A stretch of 64,000 nucleotides of DNA, from assembly GCA_029582165.1 (NCBI GenBank), contig CM055869.1, positions 58,539,518 through 58,603,517 on the forward strand. Direction: 5' to 3'. Below are positions 33,301 through 43,474 of this stretch, in pieces (within the stretch, counting starts at the first letter, position 1; every line of letters begins with the position of its first letter). This DNA comes from Portulaca oleracea (Eukaryota > Streptophyta > Magnoliopsida > Caryophyllales > Portulacaceae). The notes beneath the pieces are model-generated. The model searched no databases. It was not told where the DNA came from and saw only the letters and a list, made by a program, of their open reading frames with translations. A program made the translations under genes and the position numbers.

Positions 33301-35121
33301 TTGCAGAGACCACAATTAATCCACAATCCAAATAGAATATGAGAGGACCTTGGGAAGGGGAAAAAAAACCTTCTAAATTTGAATAACAACCTACTAATTA
33401 TTGTTTTTTTTTTTTGAGAGGAAACAACCTACTAATTATTAAAAAAAGACAACGGTATAGATCTTGCATTAGGATGGTTAATAAATATCTTGAATTGTCC
33501 ATAATTCATATTTTTGTAATTTTTATTAATATTTTCTCTAATAATTATATATATTTATCAATTAGTTAGGTCAATAAATATAAATAATATTATTATTTTA
33601 TCAACCATACTAGATAATACACATTTTATGCATAGTTTTATATTTATGAAAAAAATATAAATAAATAAATATTTTTATATAGCTTATAAGTCATAATGAC
33701 TCTTAACGTAATGGAATATATCTTTATAATGATTTAAATATCCCTATATTTAATTTTTTTGAGTGATTTAGATGAAATTCAAGATGGGTTATCAACACTG
33801 GCGTGGACCTAGAGGGGTATGCCGAGGGTGGCCACGACCACCGTTAACCCCCAAAAAAATAATAATTTAGTATAATTTGAAATAAAAATTATGGATTTTA
33901 TATTTATTATATAAAATAACAGTGTATTGATCGCCCCTAATCAGTAAGTCGAGATCCGTGCCCACTGATTATTAACCATCTTGACTCAATATGTTTATAT
34001 TTTTGTTTAAAAAAACCTCCTTCTCCATCTTTGCTTAGAAATTATCCTAAACTCCTCCTAAATTAAAGTAGGGTTATTAATTTAATCCGTGATGTACTTA
34101 CGTCATAACTAATCTTAATTAAGCCAACCCATAAAGTAGTATAAGATTCACTAATTTGTCATTACTTGAAGCATAAGTTACTCATTTGGCATGTTTTATA
34201 CTTGGAATAGATTCTCATGACCTTGTTAATCACTTGACTATCAACACCCTAAACACCTTTTTATCACGTAAGTCTTGAATCATTGGAATGAGTTCCAACC
34301 ATTATACATGCTTTAATACCCTTTAAGACCCTGTTCTTTTATACAGTGCGGTGCGGTACTACAATCCACCATATTACTTAATATTTTTCCACATTTTACT
34401 TCATCATACCACACTTTACAACAATTATTTCCGATATATCTCCACATTTTTGTCTCTCCCCACTTTTCTCATCTATTTTTCACATTCTCTCTCCTCAGCT
34501 ACCATAGCAATCACACTTTTCATAAATTTTGTTATATCATTTCACATCTTACTTTACTTTCCTCAATTTCACTGTACGACACCATTTCTACACCATAACA
34601 ATCGTAAAAAAAAAATATATATGGCCTAAATAGCTTCATAATTTGGATATAACACTTATTTTGGGGTGATTCTAAATTGGATTGATCATATATATATGGA
34701 TCCTCCTCTTAAGAAGTACTTTTAAATTAAAAAAGAAGTTCCAAATAAATAATTAGATAAATAAAAATTGTTCTCGCTAACCCATCTAATGTGTACCTTA
34801 TAGTGGGTGGCAAAGCATGCTTATAGACCCTGTGCAATTTTCCACTTAGCATTTTAATAATCAGCAAACTGCTTCTTTTTTCTCATTTATTTATTTTATT
34901 GTGTATTTGTTGAAATTTTTAATAATAATTTACTAATAATATATGAAATATTAATATATATTTGCAGGACGGTATTTTATGGGCAATACAAGTGCACAGG
35001 GCCAGGGGCAAATTTTGCAGGGAGAGTGGCATGGTCAAGAGAACTCACTGATGAAGAAGCCAAGCCTTTTATTTCTCTTGGCTTCATTGATGGCTCTGAA
35101 TGGGTCACTTTGTCTAATTAA
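27398..35121 (+). CDS. Secreted pectin methylesterase without pro-domain (5 exons)
   Basis: Exons 27398-27768, 28055-28244, 28872-29078, 32140-32375, 34968-35121; borders GT-AG, phases join, 385 residues. An N-terminal signal peptide (MPRKRS then [16 protein letters not shown]) directs it to the cell wall, where the family removes methyl esters from homogalacturonan. All five pectinesterase (CE8) signatures are present: GIYAEK; QAVAF with the first catalytic Gln; GAQDTL with the second Gln and catalytic Asp; DFIFG with the second Asp; and LGRAW with the catalytic Arg (exon 4). Exon 1 has a basic stretch but no inhibitor-like (PMEI) domain, so this is a type II enzyme, closest in my memory to the Arabidopsis PME53 group. 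Intron 3 is about 3 kb and holds a Tourist-like MITE; intron 2 has an internal repeat. The frame has no lesions, so it is probably functional. Confidence 0.93.
28326..28810. repeat. Repeated units inside pectinesterase intron 2
   Basis: Three copies of TTATTGTC.(T)TCGAGAGA.TGATT..AACAA..CCACC (about 28482, 28557 and 28733), two with a following TTAGAAAGAATCTTAA. TTTTACATG.ACTACATTTCACCCA occurs twice (about 28326 and 28641). The intron grew by tandem duplication. Confidence 0.75.
29079..31761. other. Intron 3 of the pectinesterase gene, left part
   Basis: AT-rich, no coding signal. Includes an (ATT)n tract at 30296-30325 and C/A-rich stretches (29130-29260, 29950-30080) that may be inverted LINE tails. 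Confidence 0.5.
31762..31980. mobile_element. Tourist-like (PIF/Harbinger) MITE in pectinesterase intron 3
   Basis: Terminal inverted repeats GGCCCTGTTCTTTTCTG / GGCCCTCTTCTTTTCTG, flanked by the 3-bp duplication TTA (31759-31761, 31981-31983). 219 bp. The interior CTCTCTTCACTTTTCTCCAC..TTTTTACATTCTCT is shared with 34327-34626 and, inverted, with 48509-48707. Confidence 0.85.
32650..32850. repeat. TTTTGGTAA-rich repeat in pectinesterase intron 4
   Basis: AATTCATGGTAAAAAGTAGTTGG at the left followed by serial TTTTGGTAA(T/G)TTTT units. Copies elsewhere at 15200-15535, 26740-26965, 37225-37470 and 39596-40050. Confidence 0.6.
32975..33090. repeat. Decayed arm of the 19784-20339 MULE family
   Basis: ACATTATTGTCTAATACCCTCAAAATTCAGTGTATTAGTGTCCAA and CAGTATATTATCATCCAAAAACC match the right arm of that element; only one arm is seen, in pectinesterase intron 4. 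Confidence 0.6.
33796..33967. mobile_element. Short hAT-like element in pectinesterase intron 4
   Basis: Ends CACTGGCGTGGACCT and inverse CAGTGGGCACGGATCT. The flanking 8-mers (GTTATCAA, ATTATTAA) differ at two positions, consistent with an aged 8-bp duplication. Confidence 0.6.
34327..34626. mobile_element. Tourist-like MITE in pectinesterase intron 4
   Basis: Starts GACCCTGTTCTTTTATA, ends ..ATATATGGCC, with TAA on both sides (34324-34326, 34627-34629). The interior shares TCTCTCCCCACTTTTCTCATC and TTCACATTCTCTCTCCTC with 31762-31980. Confidence 0.7.
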
Positions 35122-35264
35122 TATTAACTATTCATAATTTTAAATATAATATATAAAATTACTAGTATATTCCTAACAAATTCTCCCTACCATTCATCAT
35201 TATTCTTTGCCTTTCTTTTCTTTTCTTGAGGGTTTATTTATATTATTGATTTGGTTATAAAATA

Positions 35265-35525
35265 ATCCCTATGTTCCATATTAATCGTCGTCTTTGGAAA
35301 TCGTACAGTCACATTTTAAAAATTTTGACCATAAATTTTCAACATATACAATGAGTTACTATATAAAATTACCACCATTACATTCGTAACGAAAAATACT
35401 ATCATAGAAGTATTATTATGTTGCAATTGTGTTAATAACATATTACGTAAGAAATTATCAATCAAAGAGTGACCTTGGAGACCGTAGAATTCAAAACTAT
35501 GGAAATTAATATGGGATGGAGGGAG
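35265..35525. mobile_element. Stowaway MITE just downstream of the pectinesterase gene
   Basis: ATCCCTATGTTCCATATTAATCG at the left, inverse ATTAATATGGGATGGAGGGAG at the right, TA on both sides; 261 bp. Confidence 0.8.
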
Positions 35526-35529
35526 TACG

Positions 35530-35568
<39 letters not shown>

Positions 35569-35570
35569 AT
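35530..35570. repeat. (AAAT)n microsatellite between two Stowaways
   Basis: About ten perfect AAAT units directly linking the two elements. Confidence 0.9.
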
Positions 35571-35571
35571 A

Positions 35572-35790
35572 CTACTTCCGTCCTTAAATAAGTATCAATT
35601 TGACTAATTTTGACCGGTTGGTTACTCATAAATTATAATGAGTTACAATGTAATTAAAATAACTTCATTGTAATTTTCAGTAAAGTATTTTTATAACGCT
35701 GGTAATTTTATATTGTAACTCAATTGTAATCTGTGAACAATCAACGATTAAAACTTAATCAAATTGACACTTATTTACGGATGGAGGGAG
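35572..35790. mobile_element. Stowaway MITE
   Basis: CTACTTCCGTCCTTAAATAAG / inverse CTCCCTCCATCCGTAAATAAG, TA on both sides; 219 bp. Confidence 0.82.
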
Positions 35791-38700
35791 TAGTTTTAGA
35801 AAGTCTAAAGATATTAAAATGGAGCCAATTTTAATATTGTGATATAGTGAATTAACATACTCAGACTGTCAAGCCATGATCTTTGTGGTTGATGGGAGCT
35901 CGTGGGCAATTGGACATATAATATGATGTTATTGTCATAATTAAAGAGGTGTGGAATTAGAGATTATTTATACAATGGATCGAATTTAATATTGTAATTA
36001 GTTTAAATAAAATATTTGTTAATTTAGACCTAACAATTTGGTCATTTGAGCGGTTCGGGTTAGGCCTATTTGGGTTGTGTCGAATTGGATTGGGTTCAGA
36101 TTGAGTCATTCTCAGATTTGCTTTTTGGACATGTAGCTTTAACTTTTGTCATATAAGATTATCAGTAAAAAATGAACAACTTGGGTAGAAAGATAAATTT
36201 GGGTTGGGTCTGGCCGGGTTAGCTCTCATCATGTTCGGGTCCATTTTGAATTGATTTGGATTATTCTGATTTTCGATTAACCCAAACTGCAATCCGAAAA
36301 TTGAAATTTTTTGACCAATGATCAAACCTGTTAACATTTGATTCGGTTTGGATTCGTGTTTTCAATCTAATCTTATCTTATCTAAATTTTCGATTTGGAC
36401 CAGAATATAAACAGTTCTAGTCTCTCATATAATACTGATATTTTTTTTTTATAGAGAGAGAGAAATATTGATATTAGTTGTAACATTTTTGCTTCAATTT
36501 ACTATGAAATAAGTTTAGTTTCCCTGTATGATATATACCCCAACCTGCTCAATTGACTTGGATCATCTTTCTATAAACTTGTAAGCCCAACTTCTTTGGG
36601 CCATATCTATACAATAGTTGCTTTATTGGCAACATATTGGGCCTTATAGATTCAGCACATTACATTTCATTATAATCTAATCCATTTTATTTTGTAATAA
36701 TGTTGTCACACATAAATGATCATTAGTAAATTTGATTAAGCTTTAATATAGTATGTAGCCATGTAGGTATGACAAATAAGTAGACAAGAGTACTAGACCA
36801 GTGGGTTGTTAAATGAGCAGTTAAGGGCCCAACCCATCTGGGCCTTTATAGTCCAAGCCCTATTTCAATGTGGCGGTCTAATTGGCCCGATGAAGATCCA
36901 ACTCGATGCCCACTCAATTTTCGAATTTGTCACAACTCAATATAATTCGTATAATGTACTCCGTTACCAAGTAGATAGTAGTCAAGTTGTAATTACCAGC
37001 CCCCATATTCAACCTTCCGATCAAGGTTAAGTTTGGATGGAAGCAAAAATTTTCCATTACGTGAAAATTGTCATGTTTGTCATAGACAGTTTGATACCTC
37101 CCCTCCCAGACCTGTAAAACTAAATGATAATTACCTTTGAAGTATGAGCCTAGTGAACGAGCCAAATTTACCTGAAATAAAATGATGAAAAATATATTAT
37201 ATACCATTATTTAAAATTTTGTGACTCACCCTGTCAAATTCATGAGTAAAAAACAGTTGGGTAAAAGTTAAATTTTGATAACTTTTAGTAATTTTTGGTA
37301 ACTTTTGGTAAATTCTGGAAACTTTTGGCAAATTGATGCCGATATGTCAAAATTAATTTTAATTTTTATTTTTTTAAGTTTGGTAATTTTTGATAAGTTT
37401 TGATAAATTTTGATAAATTTAGGTAAAAACTGGTAAATTTGAGTAAATTACATTTACCCATGAATTTGACAAGGCCTTACCAATTGGTCAACTTGACCCA
37501 TGAGGATTTGGTAAAATTTCGAAAAAAATTCTCGCCTCCCCTTTTGGGGATTTTTTTATTGAGTTTGAATGTTAAATGGGTCTCACTTAAATTTGCTTCG
37601 TCCATCGAACTCAATCAAATATGAAAATTTTGTTCGATATTTTGAAAGAAATTATGTAACCAAATGCTCCCTAAATGGAAAGTCTGACGATCCATTTTGT
37701 TCATATCATAAACTAGCCTCCATCAAATTTTATCTACATTATTAACCGTTAGATTATAACAAAATTATTCTTGGTCCTCCAAACATTATCTTAAGATTTT
37801 GTTCGAGGTGATTTTCGAACATTATAGTCATTTTAAGGAGTATTCTCATAATTCAAATTTCAGTAGCTCTTGTAATAATTTTTTACAATAAATGTGTAAA
37901 TCTTTTAGCATAAATAAGAAACTAGATGAATAAATGTTCTTGTGGTTTTTGATAATGGTCCTGAAAAAAGGGTCAAAGGGAGCACAAAAAATCACATCAA
38001 CAACAAATTGTTCTGTTTGTATGTTTCTAAATTCTAATTCTCCCCCTTTTTATTTATTTATTTAAACTGTTGAAATGGAAAATCATGAAAATATTATATT
38101 CACTGAGCATAATAGACAATATGAAAGGGACCAAACAAAGTTGTGAGACCCAAAGCCTAAACCCACCATAACTCTTTAACTTGATAAGAAGACACTGCAA
38201 ACCTACACTCTACACTATCACTCCCCCTACTCCTCTTGAGAGTGATTGAAGAGATTTTTTTGCTATCTAGGTGCTTTATTAGTTTTTGGCCTTCCTTTAT
38301 TAGTTGTTTGTATTAGGGTATAGTCATTTTTATTCCTTTTAATCTAACTTATAGGTTATGAATTTAGACCTGGTAAGTGGGTGAATCGGTTCGCGTACGG
38401 ATCGGATGAAGATCGGTCCGGGTTGACATCGGGTTAAGTTCGGTTCGTGTGAGGTTTTACGTTCGAGCTGGCTTCATGTTGGTTTGCATGAGGTTCTTTC
38501 AGATTGAGTTCTTGTTTGATGTGGGGTTATTCGGGTGTCCATGTTAATTGGTACACTTTTCGAGTTGCGGTTCGCATCGGTTTTTCTTCAGGGTCGGGTC
38601 AAGATCAGATCATCCATTCGAGTGTTGGTTTAGGTCTTGGTCCGAGTTTTTCATTTTGGGTATCGAGTCAGTTTTTCTAGGTCTAGCTATGATTGATAAA

Positions 38701-39590
38701 ATTAGTAGTTTAGAATTTAGATAGTGGATACTGGATAATAGTTCTAGTTTAATGACTATAGAATAGATTTTGCTTGAAAAAAATATGTTCAGTAAATTTA
38801 CCTAATCGAATTTGCTATATTAATGTACTCAGACATAAAATTAGGATAATGTTATTTACAAAGATACAAGTTTTCAATGACTATTTTTTGGTCAAGATAA
38901 TCTAAAATACTACTGTAAACATTAAATTTTAACTTTATTAACGTTACAAAAACATTTGTTGGAAAGCTAAACCCTAATTAAAACGTCGTTGAACATTGTG
39001 GTCAAATTCGGTTTTAGTGATTTTATTAGGTTTTGATTTGTGTGATTTTATTAGGTTTTGATTTGTGTGATTTTATTAGGAACCCTAATCTAAAATACTA
39101 GCAGTTTAAATAGATGAGAACAGATAAGATGGTGGATAACAATTTGAGCAGCGAGCAATGGTCTTACTTTTAGTGATTTATTAGGTTTTGATTTGTGTAT
39201 TCTTTTGTTGCTTTTGGACTGTTTTAATGTGTCTTGTTTTAGCTTGTTGAGTCGGTTGTGGTGGTTGTGTCTATTTTGGTCGTATTGTGTTTCTCTTGTT
39301 CCTTTCCCTGCTTGGTGTTGTTTGGCGTCTTCTTTGTGTGAGTGTTGTCAGTGTTATGAAATTTGTTGTCGTGTTGTCTTTGGTTTTGGCCTCAATTATC
39401 GAAAAAATAACATTTGTGAAACAACGTTGAATACTTTGGCTTTAATTCGACAAAACTAACGATTTAGATGACAGATATCAGATAACGTGGTGGATAGCAA
39501 TTTAAGTATCAAATAACAACTTTTTACCATCTTCTGCTACCTTTCAAAATTAAAATATTTTGAAAGGAATACAGTAAAATTTAGAGGGCT
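35791..39590. other. Gene-free region with degenerate repeats
   Basis: GGGTTGGGTC/GGTTCGGGT-rich repeats at 36030-36400 and 38360-38690; a TTTTGGTAA-family copy at 37225-37470 (ends TGTCAAATTCATGAGTAA / CCATGAATTTGACA); and a T/G-rich stretch 39190-39400 with the look of a plant LINE tail. No supported gene. Confidence 0.5.
37225..37470. repeat. TTTTGGTAA-family MITE
   Basis: Terminal inverted repeats CTGTCAAATTCATGAGTAAA / CTTGTCAAATTCATGGGTAAA, interior of serial TTTTGGTAA / TTTTGATAA units. Confidence 0.7.
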
Positions 39591-39595
39591 TGTCA

Positions 39596-40050
39596 AATTC
39601 ATAGGTAATTTCATTTTATCAAAATTTACTACTACCTCCGTCCTAAATTATTTGTCCATTTATCTAATTTGAGAAGACCAATATATATTGAAAATTGAGG
39701 TAAAAGGTTTGTAATTTACCCAAATCACCCCTACTTTAATTGAAGATAATAGTTGATTGAATTGTAAAAAGTGATAAGTTTACTAATTAGGGGTAGAAAG
39801 GGAATCAGTTGTTGAAATTGTAAATCGGACAAATATTTTGGGACAAACAAATTAGGTAAAAGGATAAATAATTTGGGACAGAGGTAGTAAAACTTACCAA
39901 AAATTACCAAAGTTAAAAACAAAATAATAATAATAATAATTTTTATATATTAGCGTAAATTTGCCAAAAATTACCAAAAATTACCAAAAATTTAACTTTT
40001 ATCAACTGCTTTTTATAAAAAAAATAATTTTGATATACTATAATTCAAAT
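39596..40050. repeat. TTTTGGTAA-family MITE split by a Stowaway
   Basis: GTCAAATTCATAGGTAATTTC at the left and ACCAAAAATTACCAAAAATT units on the right, interrupted by 39632-39887. The right terminus is decayed. Confidence 0.6.
39632..39887. mobile_element. Stowaway MITE nested in a TTTTGGTAA-family repeat
   Basis: CTACCTCCGTCCTAAATTAT / inverse CTACCTCTGTCCCAAATTAT, TA on both sides; 256 bp. Confidence 0.85.
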
Positions 40051-40488
40051 TATGGTAATTTTGGGCAGTCAAAAGAGAGGAATCCCAAATGTATTGTAGG
40101 AAAATAAAATAAAATAAAATAAAAAGCAGAGCTCAAAAATCGAGTTGGTCTTATTCTTAACTCGGATTTTTGGTGTTGGTCTTTCTTGATCACATTTTAC
40201 GAAATATTCAACCAAAAGTGGTCTTAAATACATGCCAGTATGACGGATGTGTGATGCTAACCACCTTGGTTTCATCATTAATATTCATTTTTAACCTTTT
40301 AATTTAACCTAATTACTTTATGCAACAAAACAACATTAGTAGCTTAACTATCAAATCAAGGTCTAATCATCATTAACACTAGGGTTTTCTTTTTTTAAAA
40401 AAAAATCACTTTAGAATAACTGAATAACTACCATTGTACTTTTAAACTTTGCTTAGTTATCACTTTGCTTAGGTACATGATATGATTA

Positions 40489-41177
40489 CTCCCTTTGTCA
40501 TTATTTATTTGTCATTATTTATTTATTACTATTTAAACTATATCTGTTCCAAAATATTTGTCATTTGACTAATTTTGACTGGTAATCAATCACAAATTAC
40601 AATAAGTTACAATATGAAATTACCGCCATTGTAATTGTTAGTAAATTATTTTTCTAATGATGGTAATTTTATATTTTAAATCGTTATAATTTGCGATTAA
40701 CTAACGATCAAAATTTAGTCAAATGACAAACATTTTGAGATGAAATTGATCAAATTTGACTAATTAGATCAAAAATTTAAAATTTTGACCGTTAATTAGC
40801 AAACTACATATTGAGTTATTGTACAAGACTATCGCTATTAGATTTGTGATAAAAAAAATGTTTTACTTGAATACAACCTTATTAGTTGTGCTAGGATAAA
40901 ATGTGAAAAATTAGCGGTCAAAATATTATATCGAAGACTACGAAAAAAATAAACTGAATAAATTAATTGGGCAGAGAGAGTATTTTAGGAGAGTGTGAAA
41001 AATATCAATATAATTAATAAAGTTATGAAAGAAATTATAAAATTATTTGAATTGATAAAATTAGTTATGAGAGATGGAAAGCATAGATATAAAATTATTA
41101 AAAATTACATTAAAATTATAAAATGATAAATAATTAGCATAAAAATTAGGCATATGAATAAATTGAGATGAAGGGAG
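40489..41177. mobile_element. Nested Stowaway cluster
   Basis: Outer ends CTCCCTTTGTCATTATTTATT and inverse CTCCCTTCATCTCAATTTATT with TA on both sides. Inside lie a second element (about 40541-40745, ATCTGTTCCAAAATATTTGTC) and a third (about 40748-40982) related to 3873-4126. Confidence 0.65.
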
Positions 41178-41604
41178 TATATCCTTTTATACTTGCAATA
41201 TGCTTACAAATATGTGTCACCAAAAATAGCTAATATCAGCTACTGAAAAAAAAGTATATGAAAAAGATAAGGGGTAAGTCATTTTATGTGAGGGAAATCA
41301 CTAATTAGTACATAAAAATGACAGATAATACAACGAATTGTCTATTTTATGGGAGGGGGTAAGGGACAATGTATTAAGATAAGATTATTATATCATGTCC
41401 TTTTCAAATTATTCTATAATAATGTTTCAATGATTTTTATATATTTGTTCTCTTTACAAAATTAATTGGTAAAGTAATTACTGTATTTAATTACTTATTG
41501 TTGTTTGCGTATTTCCAAAAACAAATTTAGTATGTGCATGTGCGTTTGTAAAAGTTAGACTTCTTAACCGAACCAGGTTTGGAATTCCATAGAATTTCGT
41601 TGTG

Positions 41605-41608
41605 CTGG

Positions 41609-41680
<72 letters not shown>
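41605..41680. repeat. (TA)n microsatellite
   Basis: About 75 bases of TA with two GTA interruptions, directly abutting the foldback element on its right. Confidence 0.9.
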
Positions 41681-41684
<4 letters not shown>

Positions 41685-42196
41685 TGGATTATAATAATCA
41701 CTCTTACTATCACAAATCAGTATGTGATAATCCTTACTATAATTTTGGATTCTGGTGATCAAAAAAATAAAATTGTATTGTAGTGAATGAAAATCAGTGT
41801 ATACACTAAATATCATAGATTTTGTGTTGCATTTGATTCAAAACTTTGTATAACACTTTACCACGATTCTTAATGAATTTACAACATTTCTCCCAATTTT
41901 TTCAATTTTTTCAATTTTTATGATTTTTTCAATTTTATTCCTTTTAAAAATCATAATAATTCTTCGAATCTCAAAAATAATTTAAAAATGTTTTAATGCT
42001 TCACACGTTCATATCTAGGAGTAGGAACCAAAAACAAAAACAATATGGGTAGGCATGGAAAAAATAAAAAATGTGGTGATGGATTTATACTACTACAATA
42101 CAATTTTTTTTTGACCATGTAGAATCCAAAATGATAGTGAGGATTATCGATATACATCTGATTTGTGATAGTAGGGATTATTAGAATCCAATTTCT

Positions 42197-42198
<2 letters not shown>
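41681..42198. mobile_element. Foldback element in a (TA)n tract, copy 1
   Basis: Left arm TTGGATTATAATAATCACTC and right arm inverse TTGGATTCTAATAATCCCTAC pair over about 90 bases (…TTTTGGATTCTGGTGATCAAAAAAA). The centre holds AATATCATAGATTTTGTGTTGC, shared with 61583-62145. (TA)n lies on both outer sides. Confidence 0.75.

Positions 42199-42250
<52 letters not shown>
42199..42250. repeat. (TA)n microsatellite
   Basis: About 50 bases of perfect TA on the right side of the foldback element. Confidence 0.9.
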
Positions 42251-42252
<2 letters not shown>

Positions 42253-42697
42253 CATGTGTTGACAATTTTCAATATATCATTTTTGTAACAAATTCCAACA
42301 TACATTGTTTATAAAGAAGGCATTGGTTAAACATATATCATCTAGTTGAGGTAATGTCCTTTTCACCCTATGTTTTGAAAAGGATTTTAAGCACTTTTAA
42401 TTCTTGATTGATGTATGACTAATAATTTAAAGTGGTTTCAAGTGAGAGTATGGTGGGATATAATATATATGCAAAAGGCAAAAGAGTTCACAACTTTATA
42501 GTTAATATCAAACTACAACTACAATTTTTTAACAATTTTTGAGTCTCGCTAACTAAAATGATGTATTTACGAAATTAAAAGGTTGATTTGAGTGTTATTG
42601 TAACCAATATGGCAGGAAACCTTAACTATCACAAGTCGGATTTAAGATAGAATATTGAGCTTGAGCCGATGAAGTTCAATATGATCATTGTTGTGTA

Positions 42698-42951
42698 CTT
42701 CTATTCCATATTAACTGACATAATTTTGATTTTCACGGTCTCCAATATCACTCTTTGATTAATAATTTATTGTATAATATGTCATTAACAATTGTAATAT
42801 TATACTTTTATGATAGTATTTTTTGTTACGAATTTAATGGTAGTAATTTTATATAGCAACTCATTGTAAATATTGTAAAATTTATGATAAAATTTTTTGA
42901 AATTTAACTGCACAATTTTCAAAAATAACAATTAATATGGAACGAAGGAAG
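42698..42951. mobile_element. Stowaway MITE
   Basis: CTTCTATTCCATATTAACTG / inverse CTTCCTTCGTTCCATATTAATTG, TA on both sides; 254 bp. Confidence 0.8.
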
Positions 42952-43325
42952 TAACATTTTAGTTGTTTTCTTGTTTGCTATGTTGTTGATGTATTAGGCA
43001 AAATTCTGAATCGGTCCAAATACAAGCATTTTAGTCTTTATGTAGTCTTTGAATATTTGAAAAAGAAAAATAAGGCATTACACATACTATCAAACTACAA
43101 TATTATACATGACAATTGGCAAAATTAACAAACTGAAACTCCAATAATATAACCCCCATAAAACCAGGGAAAATCTAAGGAGACCAACAAAATAAAAAAA
43201 CAATTTACATTTCTTGTATTACTACTTGCTATCAAGATAATAACCATTCCAAAACCAAACCTCTTATTACTACTACCACTACTATACTATTATTTCCCTC
43301 CCAACTAGGCACTGCCAAGCTTTAT

Positions 43326-43464
43326 GCGTGTTTGGTTGTTTATTGGGAAAGATTTTTTTGAGAAAAATTTTCCCCAACTTATGAATGAAATCATAGATTT
43401 TACGTTAAAACTTTCCCATCTATTAAAAACAGCCAAACATGAAAAAGTTTCCCAACCAAACGCT
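43326..43464. repeat. GCGTTTGGT-family MITE next to the IQD gene 3' end
   Basis: GCGTGTTTGGTTGTTTATTGG / inverse AGCGTTTGGTTGGGAAAC, 139 bp, ending about 10 bases past the IQD stop codon, so probably inside its 3' untranslated region. Confidence 0.65.
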
Positions 43465-43474
43465 GCCTGAAAGA

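Noticed and set aside
39193..39459. Cys/Leu/Ser-rich 88-codon frame
   Set aside because: T/G-rich sequence resembling a LINE tail; no domain and no homologue recognised.
41487..42265. Frames with Tyr-Ile repeats
   Set aside because: Translation of (TA)n microsatellites.
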